12,250 nt of DNA from Trichodesmium sp. MAG_R04 (GTDB lineage Bacteria > Cyanobacteriota > Cyanobacteriia > Cyanobacteriales > Microcoleaceae). The notes under the pieces were generated by a model. That model was not told where the DNA came from, did no database searches, and saw only the letters and a list, made by a program, of their open reading frames with translations. The position numbers were made by a program, and so were the translations under genes. Positions 1 through 8,308 of the stretch are shown one piece after another; within the stretch, counting starts at the first letter, position 1, and every line of letters begins with the position of its first letter. The stretch lies in assembly GCA_023356515.1 (NCBI GenBank), contig JAKQYG010000075.1, positions 1 through 12,250 of the forward strand, in the 5' to 3' direction.

Positions 1-158
1 ACTGAATTACTCATCTCCTTACTTTACTAAGTTTGATTTTTTTGTCAACCCTATAATATTTCCAGCAAGTATGCAGACTTTGACTACCGAAGCGATCGCT
101 CTCACCTGAATCCTTACATAATTTTTCCTAATTTTTTTGTACTCCCTAATCTCTAATT

Positions 159-1169
159 ATGCAATTTATTGACCAGGCAGAAATTCAAGTAGAAGGTGGT
201 AAAGGCGGTGATGGCATGGTTGCTTTTCGCCGGGAGAAGTTTGTGCCTGCGGGGGGACCTGCAGGTGGTAATGGTGGTCGTGGGGGTTCTGTGATTTTAG
301 TGGCCGTTGCTCATTTGCAAACTTTGTTGGATTTTAAATTTCAGCGTGTTTTTAAAGCAGAAAATGGTAGGCGGGGCGGTCCGAAAAATATGACTGGAGG
401 GTCAGGGAGCGATCGCCTAATTGAAGTGCCTCCTGGTACAATGATTTACGATGGGGAAACTGAGGAATTATTGGGAGATTTAGTCAAACCCGGAGAAACT
501 TGTTGTGTTGCCCAAGGCGGTAAAGGTGGGTTGGGTAATAAACATTTTCTCAGTAATAGTAACCGTGCTCCTGAATATGCTTTGCCTGGGTTGGAGGGTG
601 AGGTAAGAATGTTGAGGCTAGAGTTGAAGCTGTTGGCTGAAGTGGGAATTATTGGTTTGCCAAATGCGGGAAAGTCTACTTTAATTGCTGCTCTTTCTGC
701 TGCTCGCCCAAAAATTGCTGATTATCCTTTTACTACTTTAGTGCCCAATTTAGGAGTTGTGAGAAAACCTACAGGAGATGGTACTGTTTTTGCTGATATT
801 CCAGGATTAATTGAGGGTGCTTCTGCTGGTTTGGGTTTGGGGCATGAATTTTTGAGGCATATCGAACGGACAAGGTTATTGTTGCATTTGGTTGATATTA
901 CAGATATTGATCCTGTGGATAATTTTAAGACTATTCAAAATGAGTTAGAAGTTTATGGGCGAAATTTGGAAGATAAGCAACAGGTTTTGGCTTTAAATAA
1001 GGTTGATGCGGTTGATATGGAAAGTGCAGACATACAAAATTTAGTGAGTAGGTTTAAGGATATTAGTGGGTTAAAAGTCTTCCTTGTTTCTGCTGTTGTG
1101 GGTATTGGTTTGGAGGAATTGATGCAGGAAGTTTGGCAAGTCTTGGAAATGAAAGAAAAAGGAATATAG
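159..1169 (+). CDS. obgE: Obg family GTPase ObgE/CgtA
   Basis: Essential GTPase that binds the large ribosomal subunit and links its maturation to growth and stress state; cytoplasmic. The 336-residue product has the glycine-rich Obg fold in residues 1-158 (GGKGGDG, GGPAGGNGGRGG, GGKGGLGNKHF) followed by a G domain. The G motifs are complete: G1 GLPNAGKST 166-174, G2 YPFTTL 189-194, G3 DIPG 213-216, G4 NKVD 280-283 and G5 SA 311-312. The variable C-terminal OCT domain of longer Obg proteins is absent; the protein stops soon after the G domain, as in many cyanobacterial members. The ATG directly precedes the canonical N-terminus (MQFIDQAEI), and no Shine-Dalgarno is visible. It is the only plus-strand gene and converges on the sulfotransferase. 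Identification is secure. Confidence 0.98.
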   Translation: MQFIDQAEIQVEGGKGGDGMVAFRREKFVPAGGPAGGNGGRGGSVILVAVAHLQTLLDFKFQRVFKAENGRRGGPKNMTGGSGSDRLIEVPPGTMIYDGETEELLGDLVKPGETCCVAQGGKGGLGNKHFLSNSNRAPEYALPGLEGEVRMLRLELKLLAEVGIIGLPNAGKSTLIAALSAARPKIADYPFTTLVPNLGVVRKPTGDGTVFADIPGLIEGASAGLGLGHEFLRHIERTRLLLHLVDITDIDPVDNFKTIQNELEVYGRNLEDKQQVLALNKVDAVDMESADIQNLVSRFKDISGLKVFLVSAVVGIGLEELMQEVWQVLEMKEKGI

Positions 1170-1441
1170 GAGGGTTGTATGCAAGTTTCATACTTATTCT
1201 TTCAAAAGACTTTTTTCCCAAGCCCTAATTAGTATTGTTATTTACATTATTTTTAGCCTTAACTGAACCGTATTATTCTATAATAGAAGTTATGAAATAT
1301 CAAGGATTTGCTCGAAATAATAATATTTATAAATATAAAATTTAAATATAGCAAAGTTTCTGTTAATTGGTATAAGTAAGAAACTAATTATTCTAACTAT
1401 TCCCTTATTAAACAATTGCTTGGGGCAAAAATCATAGAAAA

Positions 1442-2419
1442 TTAACAAAGTAAATCCTCTAAAGAAAAGAATTCTATCAGATGGGGACAGGTTTCTTTTT
1501 TGATATGCACATAATTCTGCCACAAATTGAGTTCACTATCGCTCAAGTAATTTTTCCAATCTCCTACAATTCCTTTGCGTATATGCGCCTTAGATGGAGT
1601 ATTTTTATCACCAACTTCTTGAGAAACCAAGATATCAGATAAGCTTCCATCTGACTCATAGTGCCCCTGATTGGATTTTTCTTTCATCTTTGTAAAATTC
1701 GTGGCTCTCGATATTTCTTCAGCATCATATGATGTAACCCCAATAAACTCAGCAAGTTTATGTATAGCTGAAATTGCATTATCTTTTTTCATTTCTTCAT
1801 ACCTTAAAAATAATGCGTCAATTTTTCCTTCTTCAGAAGCTTTTAGAAATTCTTCATGGTATTCAAACCAGTCACCGCTCTCAAATTTTCCTTTTAGTCC
1901 TATTTTGGAAAAGAAATGATGCCAAGATCCGTTATATTTAAAAACTTCTTCTTTTCCCCTAATATGATGCCATGGAGAAACAAATGTATCTAGAGGATGC
2001 CTTAAACACTGAATTATTCTTGCTGGCTGTTTGATTAAACCTACACTAGCATGGGATTTAAAAAATCGTGGAGATGTAGCTTTTTCAAAGTTTGAAAATA
2101 TTGAATCCCAGTTTTCTGTACTTGCAGCCGTATCTAACCAAGGACAAAAATGTTCTGTACTAAAACCTAGTGAAATGCCTTTTTTACTAACTTTTTTTAC
2201 TAAATGTTCAAGCATTAATATAGTCCAAGTTGTACCAGACTTTGGATAGGTTGCTACATAAATATCACTATTTCTAGGTACAAAATGATTAAATACATTT
2301 TCCATTCCACTCTTTGTAATAGCTGGAGTTGTATAAAAATTTTCTATTGCATCTACATCAAATGAACGGGGTATACAGTTCATTTGTGGTTCAGAAGTTT
2401 GAAATAAATTGATAGACAT
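1442..2419 (-). CDS. PAPS-dependent sulfotransferase (SULT-like, Sulfotransfer_1 family)
   Basis: Predicted to move a sulfuryl group from PAPS to a hydroxyl or amine of an unknown small-molecule acceptor; no signal peptide, so cytosolic. The 325-residue length suits the cytosolic SULT family and the key sites are present: 5'-phosphosulfate loop TYPKSGTTW 57-65; a KSH at 121-123 supplying the candidate catalytic histidine H123; and the 3'-phosphate site with R140 and S148 spaced eight residues apart, as in animal SULTs. RYEEM follows at 206-210, and the C-terminal RKGIVGDWKN at 281-290 matches the RKGxxGDW cofactor motif. The acceptor cannot be inferred. It lies 211 bp downstream of an MFS transporter on the same strand, so sulfation and export of one metabolite is possible but speculative. 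The surrounding 4.2 kb lacks HIP1 sites, which may hint at acquisition. Confidence 0.93.
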   Translation of the reverse strand: MSINLFQTSEPQMNCIPRSFDVDAIENFYTTPAITKSGMENVFNHFVPRNSDIYVATYPKSGTTWTILMLEHLVKKVSKKGISLGFSTEHFCPWLDTAASTENWDSIFSNFEKATSPRFFKSHASVGLIKQPARIIQCLRHPLDTFVSPWHHIRGKEEVFKYNGSWHHFFSKIGLKGKFESGDWFEYHEEFLKASEEGKIDALFLRYEEMKKDNAISAIHKLAEFIGVTSYDAEEISRATNFTKMKEKSNQGHYESDGSLSDILVSQEVGDKNTPSKAHIRKGIVGDWKNYLSDSELNLWQNYVHIKKETCPHLIEFFSLEDLLC

Positions 2420-2630
2420 AGTTGAGTAGGATAAGTGAACTTGTTGAGATTCTAATTTTTAGATAATAGTCTTAATCACCAACTTAGTGGCGTCCTCTAC
2501 TGAAAAGTTCATTTAATGGTTTCATCTCATAATAGTTTTAGTCTGATTTAAGCATTATCATACTGTATATGGTGGTGGTTATGGGTAAGTCCTGTCTAAA
2601 TAATTTTTAGCTTGTCGGCCTTAAGCACTT

Positions 2631-3854
2631 TTAACTTTTTAGGGATGGGGTATTTATAAGCAGATAATTGAGAAAAACAAGAATAACTAAACTCAAAATT
2701 GTGCTGCTATAAAATACTCCCGTCATTCCCCCAATAGTAAAGATACTTCCTGCTAAAATTGGACCTAAAGTTTGCCCAAAAGATAAAGATAAAGCTGTTG
2801 CAGTAACTGACATAAAACCTGCTCGATATTTTTCGGGAGATAATTGCCCTAATAAAGACTGGGTTGAGGGAGATACCATGCCCTGAGCAAAACCAGATAA
2901 AATTGCAGGAATAAATAATAGCCAAATATTACTAATTGTGGGAGTAATTATAAAAGCAATACAATAAATAATAAATGAAACTTTGATCAGAATAACTTCA
3001 GATAGGTACTTGGCAAATATCCCTAATTGAGATGAAACAAATGACAAAAAAATACTTCTGGTAGCTAAAATAATTCCGATGACAATATAAGAAGCTCCTA
3101 ATTGGCGATCGGCAAATATAGGAATATAAGTTAAACAAGGACCAAATGTAAGTATAAAGTTTAGAATAATTACTATTAATAAAACCCCAACTTGATAATT
3201 ATTAAGACTTTGCCAAATATTTCTCAAATACTTTTTTAAGCTAAATGATTCTTGCTTAGGTGTAGCTGGTATTTTTAAATAAAATAAAACCCAAAAACTT
3301 AAGGGAATAGCTATTAAATATAATAAGAAAGGATACCGCCATCCCCAGGTAGTTAACCCAGCACTAACTAAAGGATAAATAACTAAAATAAGACCAATAC
3401 TCATGGTCTTAAAAGCCATAGCTGTTGTCAGCAATTTACCGCGATAAAGGTCACTAATTAATGTTAAAGCTAATGACTCTAGTGGAGCTGCGCCAATTCC
3501 TTGTACAAAACGAAATTCTATTAATGTCCGAAAATTGGGAGCTAATGAACAAAGGGTTCCAGCAATTGCAAATAAGATTAAAGCAGGTATCAAAATTTGT
3601 TTTCTGCCATAACGATCCGCTAATATTCCAGAGATTGGAGTACCAATAGTAATAGGAATAAAAAATGCTGATATTACCCAACCAATATGTTCGGGAGGAA
3701 TATTTAAATCTTCAGCTATTGAAGGTAAAAGAGAACTTATCCCAGGGCCACCTAAAATTGTCATTAAAGTGATTCCAATAAGAATCTGGAAATTAGAATC
3801 TTGATAAATTTTGATGGGATTTTTTCTGCTTTGAGATACTGTTTCTTTACTCAT
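2631..3854 (-). CDS. MFS transporter, drug/metabolite exporter-like (DHA type)
   Basis: Integral inner-membrane secondary transporter of 407 residues, the usual size for a 12-TM major facilitator protein. Hydrophobic segments run through the protein with a longer polar central loop around residues 195-220. Motif A lies between TM2 and TM3 (GILADRYGRKQ, 76-86), with the conserved D80 and R81, and a motif-B-like RFVQGIGAA lies at 115-123 in TM4. These favour the proton-antiport drug-exporter branch (EmrB/Bcr-like). The substrate is unknown. The ATG is preceded by a weak GAGAG purine stretch about 10 nt upstream. The gene lies 211 bp upstream of the sulfotransferase on the same strand; co-transcription is possible but not shown. 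A sugar or organic-acid MFS cannot be excluded. Confidence 0.92.
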   Translation of the reverse strand: MSKETVSQSRKNPIKIYQDSNFQILIGITLMTILGGPGISSLLPSIAEDLNIPPEHIGWVISAFFIPITIGTPISGILADRYGRKQILIPALILFAIAGTLCSLAPNFRTLIEFRFVQGIGAAPLESLALTLISDLYRGKLLTTAMAFKTMSIGLILVIYPLVSAGLTTWGWRYPFLLYLIAIPLSFWVLFYLKIPATPKQESFSLKKYLRNIWQSLNNYQVGVLLIVIILNFILTFGPCLTYIPIFADRQLGASYIVIGIILATRSIFLSFVSSQLGIFAKYLSEVILIKVSFIIYCIAFIITPTISNIWLLFIPAILSGFAQGMVSPSTQSLLGQLSPEKYRAGFMSVTATALSLSFGQTLGPILAGSIFTIGGMTGVFYSSTILSLVILVFLNYLLINTPSLKS

Positions 3855-3999
3855 AATTAAACTCTCTCATATTAAGTATTAAGTTTAATTTTGATAGTTC
3901 CCTAAAATTTTGCGGTTATCGGCTATTAATTTTTATATTATTACACTTAACAAATAATTATAGTTTTTATAGCTTTTATCTTTTATGAGTTCCTGTTTA

Positions 4000-4023
4000 T
4001 TTAGTTTGGCTGCTGAAACTAAA
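4000..4023. repeat. 8-bp inverted repeat (hairpin) in the 3855-4207 spacer
   Basis: TTTAGTTT (4000-4007) and AAACTAAA (4016-4023) are perfect inverted arms around an 8-nt loop. The hairpin sits between the MFS start and the SDR-fusion stop. No clear T-run follows on the minus strand, so a terminator role is doubtful. The rest of this 353-bp spacer is AT-rich with no gene. It contains only a short near-repeat CTTGTAAAC(T/C)CG near 4080 and 4115 and a weak GAGAG ribosome-binding stretch next to the MFS start. Confidence 0.4.
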
Positions 4024-4207
4024 CAGATATAGGACTTTTCTTTATTATGAGACACATTTGGCGCTCTAGAAGGAATGTCTTGTAAACTCGCCTCGCACAA
4101 TGCTTTTGAGATGCTTGTAAACCCGTGAGATTCCCAATCCTAACTTCTGATTCCTAAGTATTGAGTCCTAAACCCCCTATTTTCTCTATTTTGTAATAGC
4201 TATAAAT

Positions 4208-5428
4208 TTATTTAGAAGTAAATAATTTAAAGTACATAAAAATACAAAATTCTTTGATAGGAATTGCGACAAAAGTTAAAGGGTTAATTGTAACAATAAT
4301 TGTTCTAACATCTGCTTTTGCTAATTTAACTATTTGTTTTGCTACCCAGTCGGCAGACATAATTCCTACAGGATTCAAATTACTTTTAAATGGACCTAAT
4401 ATTAATTTTCTAATTACACAAGGAGCATCTAATCTGCGCAAGGTAACTAAATCTCCAAGGGTTCTTTTTGTTAGTTCGTAAAGGGGACTAAATGCTGGAT
4501 TAACTTCTGCTTCAGAGGTATTTACCCAGACTTCTTTGCAAGCTATATCGGTATTTGTTCTGACTGTTTTGAGGAATATTTCTAACATTCGCCAGCTAGA
4601 AAATGTGTTGATTTCGTAGGATTTAGCGATCGCTTCTGCTGTTTTTTCTCCATGTACATTAATGCCGTGGTTTAAGACTAAAATATCTACTTTTTCTAAT
4701 AATTTTGCTAATTTTTCTTCTTGACCTATTTGCCAAGTTATGGTGTCTATTTCTAAGATTTTACCAGCTATGTCTAAGGTAATGGCCTGGTCTTTGGATG
4801 TTAGAGCAATAACTTTTGCCCCTGCTTGATGAAGATGTTTTAGGAGGCTTTGGCCTAAACTCCCAGAAGCACCTGTAACAGCTATTTTTTTACCTTTGAG
4901 GGAAAGTGCTGTACCAATCAGTTTATCTACTAAGGTGAGGCTTCCGCAGAAATAGGCATTTTGATTGTCGAAGTGGTGTCGCCAATGGTAAGGGCGGTTC
5001 ACTAACCAATTTGCAGGAGGCGTTAAAAATGCGCCAGGAAGATGATTGATATCTGTAAGTTTCTCAGTATTGGGAATACCAGTAGCACGAGCGATCGCTG
5101 GAAATAAGAAAGTTAGGGTATAAAGAACTCCTGCTAGAGTTGCCCATTGATAGGAAGGCACCCAGACAAAAAACAGGCTCCAGAATAGGATACCAAAGGC
5201 TAACATTACCATAGATTCTGGTACATCATGATACCAAGTAGCTTTTTGATAAATTTCTGTGCTGACAATACTTAAGTCACGGCGGAAAACACGATGATGC
5301 CAACTATGCCATTTATAGAGGGGTGTCCAAATATGAGAAGCTACATGATAAAGGTCTCGTATCAGTTCGGCAACAAATACAGAACTGAGAACTAGAAAAG
5401 TATTAATTATCCAAGGGTAAAATTGCAT
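4208..5428 (-). CDS. Fusion of fatty acid hydroxylase/sterol desaturase and short-chain dehydrogenase
   Basis: Two-enzyme fusion of 406 residues. The N-terminal half (about 1-175) is a membrane di-iron hydroxylase-like domain with hydrophobic stretches (about 5-20, 72-110) and three histidine clusters: HVASH 28-32, HSWHH 41-45 and HWRHH 148-152. The C-terminal half (about 178-406) is a Rossmann short-chain dehydrogenase: nucleotide loop TGASGSLG 185-192, NHG at 253-255 in place of NAG, and the catalytic triad S305, Y317, K321 (YELTK). This matches the cyanobacterial family annotated as bifunctional sterol desaturase/short chain dehydrogenase, whose substrate is not known to me. A lipid-modifying oxidation followed by carbonyl/alcohol interconversion is inferred. 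The arrangement recalls plant CER1-type wax proteins only superficially. No Shine-Dalgarno is visible. It stands alone, with over 350 bp of spacer on both sides. Confidence 0.93.
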   Translation of the reverse strand: MQFYPWIINTFLVLSSVFVAELIRDLYHVASHIWTPLYKWHSWHHRVFRRDLSIVSTEIYQKATWYHDVPESMVMLAFGILFWSLFFVWVPSYQWATLAGVLYTLTFLFPAIARATGIPNTEKLTDINHLPGAFLTPPANWLVNRPYHWRHHFDNQNAYFCGSLTLVDKLIGTALSLKGKKIAVTGASGSLGQSLLKHLHQAGAKVIALTSKDQAITLDIAGKILEIDTITWQIGQEEKLAKLLEKVDILVLNHGINVHGEKTAEAIAKSYEINTFSSWRMLEIFLKTVRTNTDIACKEVWVNTSEAEVNPAFSPLYELTKRTLGDLVTLRRLDAPCVIRKLILGPFKSNLNPVGIMSADWVAKQIVKLAKADVRTIIVTINPLTFVAIPIKEFCIFMYFKLFTSK

Positions 5429-5480
5429 CAGTTATCAGTTATAGGGCTAGGAAATAGGGAATAGTAAACTGCCAAAAGGT

Positions 5481-5522
5481 TTCAAGATTTAGAAATGTCC
5501 TAACCTTTACTTTGGCTGCTAT
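5481..5522. repeat. 42-nt dispersed repeat, copy 1
   Basis: This stretch matches 9801-9842 in 36 of 42 positions on the same strand. The shared core is AATGTCCTAACCTTT followed by CTTTG and TGCTAT. Both copies lie in intergenic DNA. Copy 2 forms one end of a 91-bp inverted-repeat-bounded segment; this copy has no equally clear partner end. It is probably a decayed small mobile or dispersed repeat. Confidence 0.6.
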
Positions 5523-5600
5523 ATTAGTTATTAGTTTATAGCAATTTTTAGGGGCTGTTTGTAAACTAAAGATTAAGGCGGTCAGAGTCCTTAATGTTTC

Positions 5601-5667
5601 GTGGGTTACGGCGGAAACTTAAATTTTGGCTACGATTCATAATTCTTGTCGTCTAACCCGCCCTACC
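5601..5667. repeat. Imperfect inverted repeat with GTGGGTTA / TAACCCGC arms
   Basis: The arms GTGGGTTA (5601-5608) and TAACCCGC (5654-5661) pair with one mismatch around a 45-nt interior; the right side continues CCTAC. This resembles the palindromic intergenic repeats of the GTAGGGTGGGTTA...TAACCCACC type common in cyanobacterial genomes. It lies in the 359-bp spacer 5429-5787, which otherwise holds only the 42-nt repeat at 5481-5522 and the hairpin at 5742-5792, with no gene. Confidence 0.45.
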
Positions 5668-5741
5668 CCTGGATTTAATATTCCTTACATTTTTCTATTT
5701 CCGAATAGCTAAGTTTCAATACATTGGTTTTGAATAATGAA

Positions 5742-5792
5742 AATAGGCTCAACTTTTCCTAATATCTGTGGTATAATCATTGTGAGCCTATT
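5742..5792 (-). terminator. Stem-loop at the 3' end of the hydratase-like lipoprotein gene
   Basis: Perfect 10-bp arms AATAGGCTCA (5742-5751) and TGAGCCTATT (5783-5792) enclose a 31-nt loop. The right arm overlaps the TAG stop at 5788-5790. Read on the minus strand, the second arm ends in a short TTTT run. The position fits a 3'-end terminator or mRNA-stabilising hairpin. The long loop and weak T-run keep confidence moderate. Confidence 0.5.
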
Positions 5793-6702
5793 CAAATTTC
5801 ACAAATATTTCTACAGTTTTATTTGGCTCTAAATTTATATATTGAGCACGAATAGTAGAATTTGATTTTATGGGAATAAAGCTAGTTATACTCCCTAAAG
5901 AAAGTAAATCTCCTTTTTTTAATTCTTTTCCTTCAGCTTGCAAAGAATTTTTAATCCACAATACAACATTTAAGGGATTACCTAATAAATTACTACCATT
6001 TCCTGATGTTAATATTTTGCCATTTTCGTCTAATATTTTTATCTGTAAATTTTTCAAACGATTTTCCCATTCATCGGTATCAGCTATAGGAATAGGTTTA
6101 CCTAAAATTCCAGCTCTTGCTCCAATATTAATTGCTAAAAGAGCGGGTGCATCTAATTTTATGTCTTGACTATAAACTAAATCTCCTAATTCAATAAATG
6201 GGATAACTGCATCTAAATATTTCAAAGTTTCTCTAGGAGTTTTGGCATTATTAATTTCTGTACTTCCTACTCTCATAATTAAGTCCCCTTCTCCAACAGG
6301 ACGACTGCCAAATTTAGGGGAAATAACACTGCCATTTTCCAATAACATTTTTTCTAGTAAAACACCTCGCAAAGGTTGGGAAATATTAAAAATTTCTTGA
6401 GCTTTTTGATTAGTTAATGCTGCTTTATAACCAACTATTTGACCAAGACTTTTACTAATTTTTTTTGTAAACTGCTCTTGAACTTTCTGTGCTTGGGGGT
6501 AAGTTAGATTTACTGTTGTTGGGAAGGGAGTTTTTTTGAGGTAATTATCTACTAGACTTTCTAATAACTGAGAATTATTATCTGAAGTAACTGTAGATAT
6601 AGAATTGTTGTTGGAAGTTTCTGTTTTTGATGGAATTTTTGATGTTTCAACAGTACAAGCTGAGAGTAAAGATATTAATAGTAAAATACAATACTTAGAC
6701 AT
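5788..6702 (-). CDS. Exported lipoprotein with 2-keto-4-pentenoate hydratase-like (FAH superfamily) domain
   Basis: The 304-residue product begins with a short lipoprotein signal: Lys3, a hydrophobic core, then the lipobox LSAC with lipidated C16. A low-complexity Ser/Thr/Asn linker follows (about 20-45). Residues about 47-304 resemble the MhpD-type hydratase/decarboxylase branch of the fumarylacetoacetate hydrolase superfamily: GYKAALT 91-97 (family GxKIGLT), candidate divalent-metal ligands E138, D140 and E171, GNPLNVVLWI 241-250 and a C-terminal LKKGDLLSLGS 261-271. Family members are normally cytoplasmic enzymes of aromatic catabolism, so a lipid-anchored form outside the cytoplasm is odd. 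The substrate is unknown. It lies 60 bp downstream of the secreted glycosidase-like gene on the same strand, so an operon is likely. No Shine-Dalgarno is visible at the ATG. Confidence 0.85.
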   Translation of the reverse strand: MSKYCILLLISLLSACTVETSKIPSKTETSNNNSISTVTSDNNSQLLESLVDNYLKKTPFPTTVNLTYPQAQKVQEQFTKKISKSLGQIVGYKAALTNQKAQEIFNISQPLRGVLLEKMLLENGSVISPKFGSRPVGEGDLIMRVGSTEINNAKTPRETLKYLDAVIPFIELGDLVYSQDIKLDAPALLAINIGARAGILGKPIPIADTDEWENRLKNLQIKILDENGKILTSGNGSNLLGNPLNVVLWIKNSLQAEGKELKKGDLLSLGSITSFIPIKSNSTIRAQYINLEPNKTVEIFVKFE

Positions 6703-6762
6703 ATAGCAATTTTATTTAATCTAATTTTTGATTGATATTTTCATGCAAAATATAATTCAATT

Positions 6763-8259
6763 TCACAACTGACAAGATTTTCGTTCTCTGGTTTCTTCAA
6801 TATTTTGCCAACCATAAGAAAAATGACTCATGGAATTAATTTGGGGAGTCGCTTTCTTAATAGCTTGCATTTGTATTTCCAGAGAAGGACGATTTTTAAA
6901 AGGTTGCCCCCAAAGGCCAGCGATCGCCGGAATAACTTTCACTCCTTTAGGAGTCATACTTACAACTCTATTCAATTTAGAAACAATACAACTGGGGTCG
7001 CGATCGCCACAAGCTCCATAAGACATTGGATGCCATTCCATGGAAATCGGAAATTGATCCCAAGGTTGGAGGCGAGAGTCAAAACCACTATCTTGTATTC
7101 TCCTATTCCCACCAGGGAAAAATACAGCTCCAGCAGATAAACCTTTTTGTTGTACTGGTTGAGTCGCCACCTGGAGAAAATCTAATACTCCTTGGGCGGC
7201 ATGAGCAACACTCAACTCCCAAACCTGTGTTCCCGATCCTCCTTTTGGTAGTTTGCCGCCATTATCAGAGGGTGAAAAGAAACTTTCCCATTTCGGAGAC
7301 TCCCTAGAAGAAACACCATAAATATCTCCAGAAGTAACATACCCTTTCTCTAAAAATCTCTTAATTAACTCCTTTCCTGCTTCATTTTTAGCTCGTTGTA
7401 ATAATACATTCTGAGAAGCTTTACCATATATCCATAAATCTTTTACTTCATCAGCTACAGAGTCACTGCCTACTCCCCGCAAATAACGAACATAGTCAAA
7501 CAAAATTCCTTGAGGTTTGCGTTTTAAAATCTCATTCACCATAACACTATAATCTTGACGTGCTTCTGGACTGTAAGGATCTATGAAAGCATGGAAAGCG
7601 TGACTCATACCTAACTGGTTATGTAAATTAACATTATCTGGGATCACATCTAGGGTTGTTTGACCTTTACCATTACGGGCTAAAACTTGTTGACGGTTTG
7701 GTAGTTGGGAATAGGTGTATCCAAAGTTCATGGTAAATACCCAAGCATAAGCAAGCAAACCTCTTTCTCTTGCTTTTTTCAGACTATCAGCTAATAGATC
7801 AACATTTTCATAGCCGGGTACACGGAGTACGGACGGCCAAACTGTGGGGTTATTTGCTGCTGGTAACAGTACTTGCCCGTCATAAAAAGCTTCTATATAT
7901 ACTTGGTTATAGCCTTGATTGACAATTTTATCTAGTATTCTGTCAATTTCTCCTGGTCTGGCATCACAAGGATATAGTCGCAACCAAATACCCTGAGTCC
8001 TCGGCCAATTTCTCATGCGACAATAACCAACTTCTTTATTATGTTGAATTAGGATATCTCGGTATTGTTTTTCTGCATCTTTATTTCTTTTTAAAACTGC
8101 TTGGCGAAGATTTTCTTTAGAAGCAATCAATTCTGGTGATAGCCGACAATAGGCGTCTGTTTGTGCTTTTGCTTTTCCCGGAAACCATAGGTAGGAATTT
8201 ATTGCCAGAGTAAATAAAATAGCTGCTCTATAAAACTGATATGAAGCGTTACATAACAT
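6763..8259 (-). CDS. Secreted family 10 glycosidase-like protein (GHL10-type TIM barrel)
   Basis: The 498-residue product has an N-terminal hydrophobic segment (about 12-27) with a likely signal-peptidase site after AKA (30-32). A charged, coiled-coil-prone stretch follows (about 46-75), then a TIM-barrel-like domain from about residue 85. Strand-like segments include TQGIWLRLY 88-96, VYIEAFYDG 120-128, AYAWVF 170-175, GILFDYVRY 251-259, ISMEWHPMSYG 405-415 and KVIPAIAGLWG 441-451. FDYVRY is typical of glycosyl-hydrolase-like family 10 proteins, with D255 a candidate active-site acid. Members act on cell-wall or exopolysaccharide glycans, but the substrate here is unknown. It is the likely first gene of a pair with the downstream lipoprotein. 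Only 49 bp separate its start from a decayed tnpB. Confidence 0.85.
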   Translation of the reverse strand: MLCNASYQFYRAAILFTLAINSYLWFPGKAKAQTDAYCRLSPELIASKENLRQAVLKRNKDAEKQYRDILIQHNKEVGYCRMRNWPRTQGIWLRLYPCDARPGEIDRILDKIVNQGYNQVYIEAFYDGQVLLPAANNPTVWPSVLRVPGYENVDLLADSLKKARERGLLAYAWVFTMNFGYTYSQLPNRQQVLARNGKGQTTLDVIPDNVNLHNQLGMSHAFHAFIDPYSPEARQDYSVMVNEILKRKPQGILFDYVRYLRGVGSDSVADEVKDLWIYGKASQNVLLQRAKNEAGKELIKRFLEKGYVTSGDIYGVSSRESPKWESFFSPSDNGGKLPKGGSGTQVWELSVAHAAQGVLDFLQVATQPVQQKGLSAGAVFFPGGNRRIQDSGFDSRLQPWDQFPISMEWHPMSYGACGDRDPSCIVSKLNRVVSMTPKGVKVIPAIAGLWGQPFKNRPSLEIQMQAIKKATPQINSMSHFSYGWQNIEETRERKSCQL

Positions 8260-8308
8260 GACAAATTAATGTTTAATTCCTGTTTTAATTGATGTCGTTG
8301 TTGGTTAC

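Noticed and set aside
32..57. Promoter for obgE with TATAAT at 52-57
   Set aside because: The nearest -35-like hexamers give spacings of 4 or 14 bp, so I could not support a full promoter.
1177..1193. Terminator for obgE (GTATG...CATAC)
   Set aside because: Only a 5-bp AT-rich stem with no following T-run.
1276..1288. 13-bp palindrome TTCTATAATAGAA
   Set aside because: Expected by chance in AT-rich intergenic DNA and not close to any start codon.
1290..1523. 77-codon minus-strand reading frame overlapping the sulfotransferase end
   Set aside because: AT-rich low-complexity translation with no family features; it overlaps the secure sulfotransferase in another frame.
6805..7307. Several plus-strand reading frames of 60-110 codons
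   Set aside because: All are antisense to the glycosidase-like gene, with no recognisable protein features.
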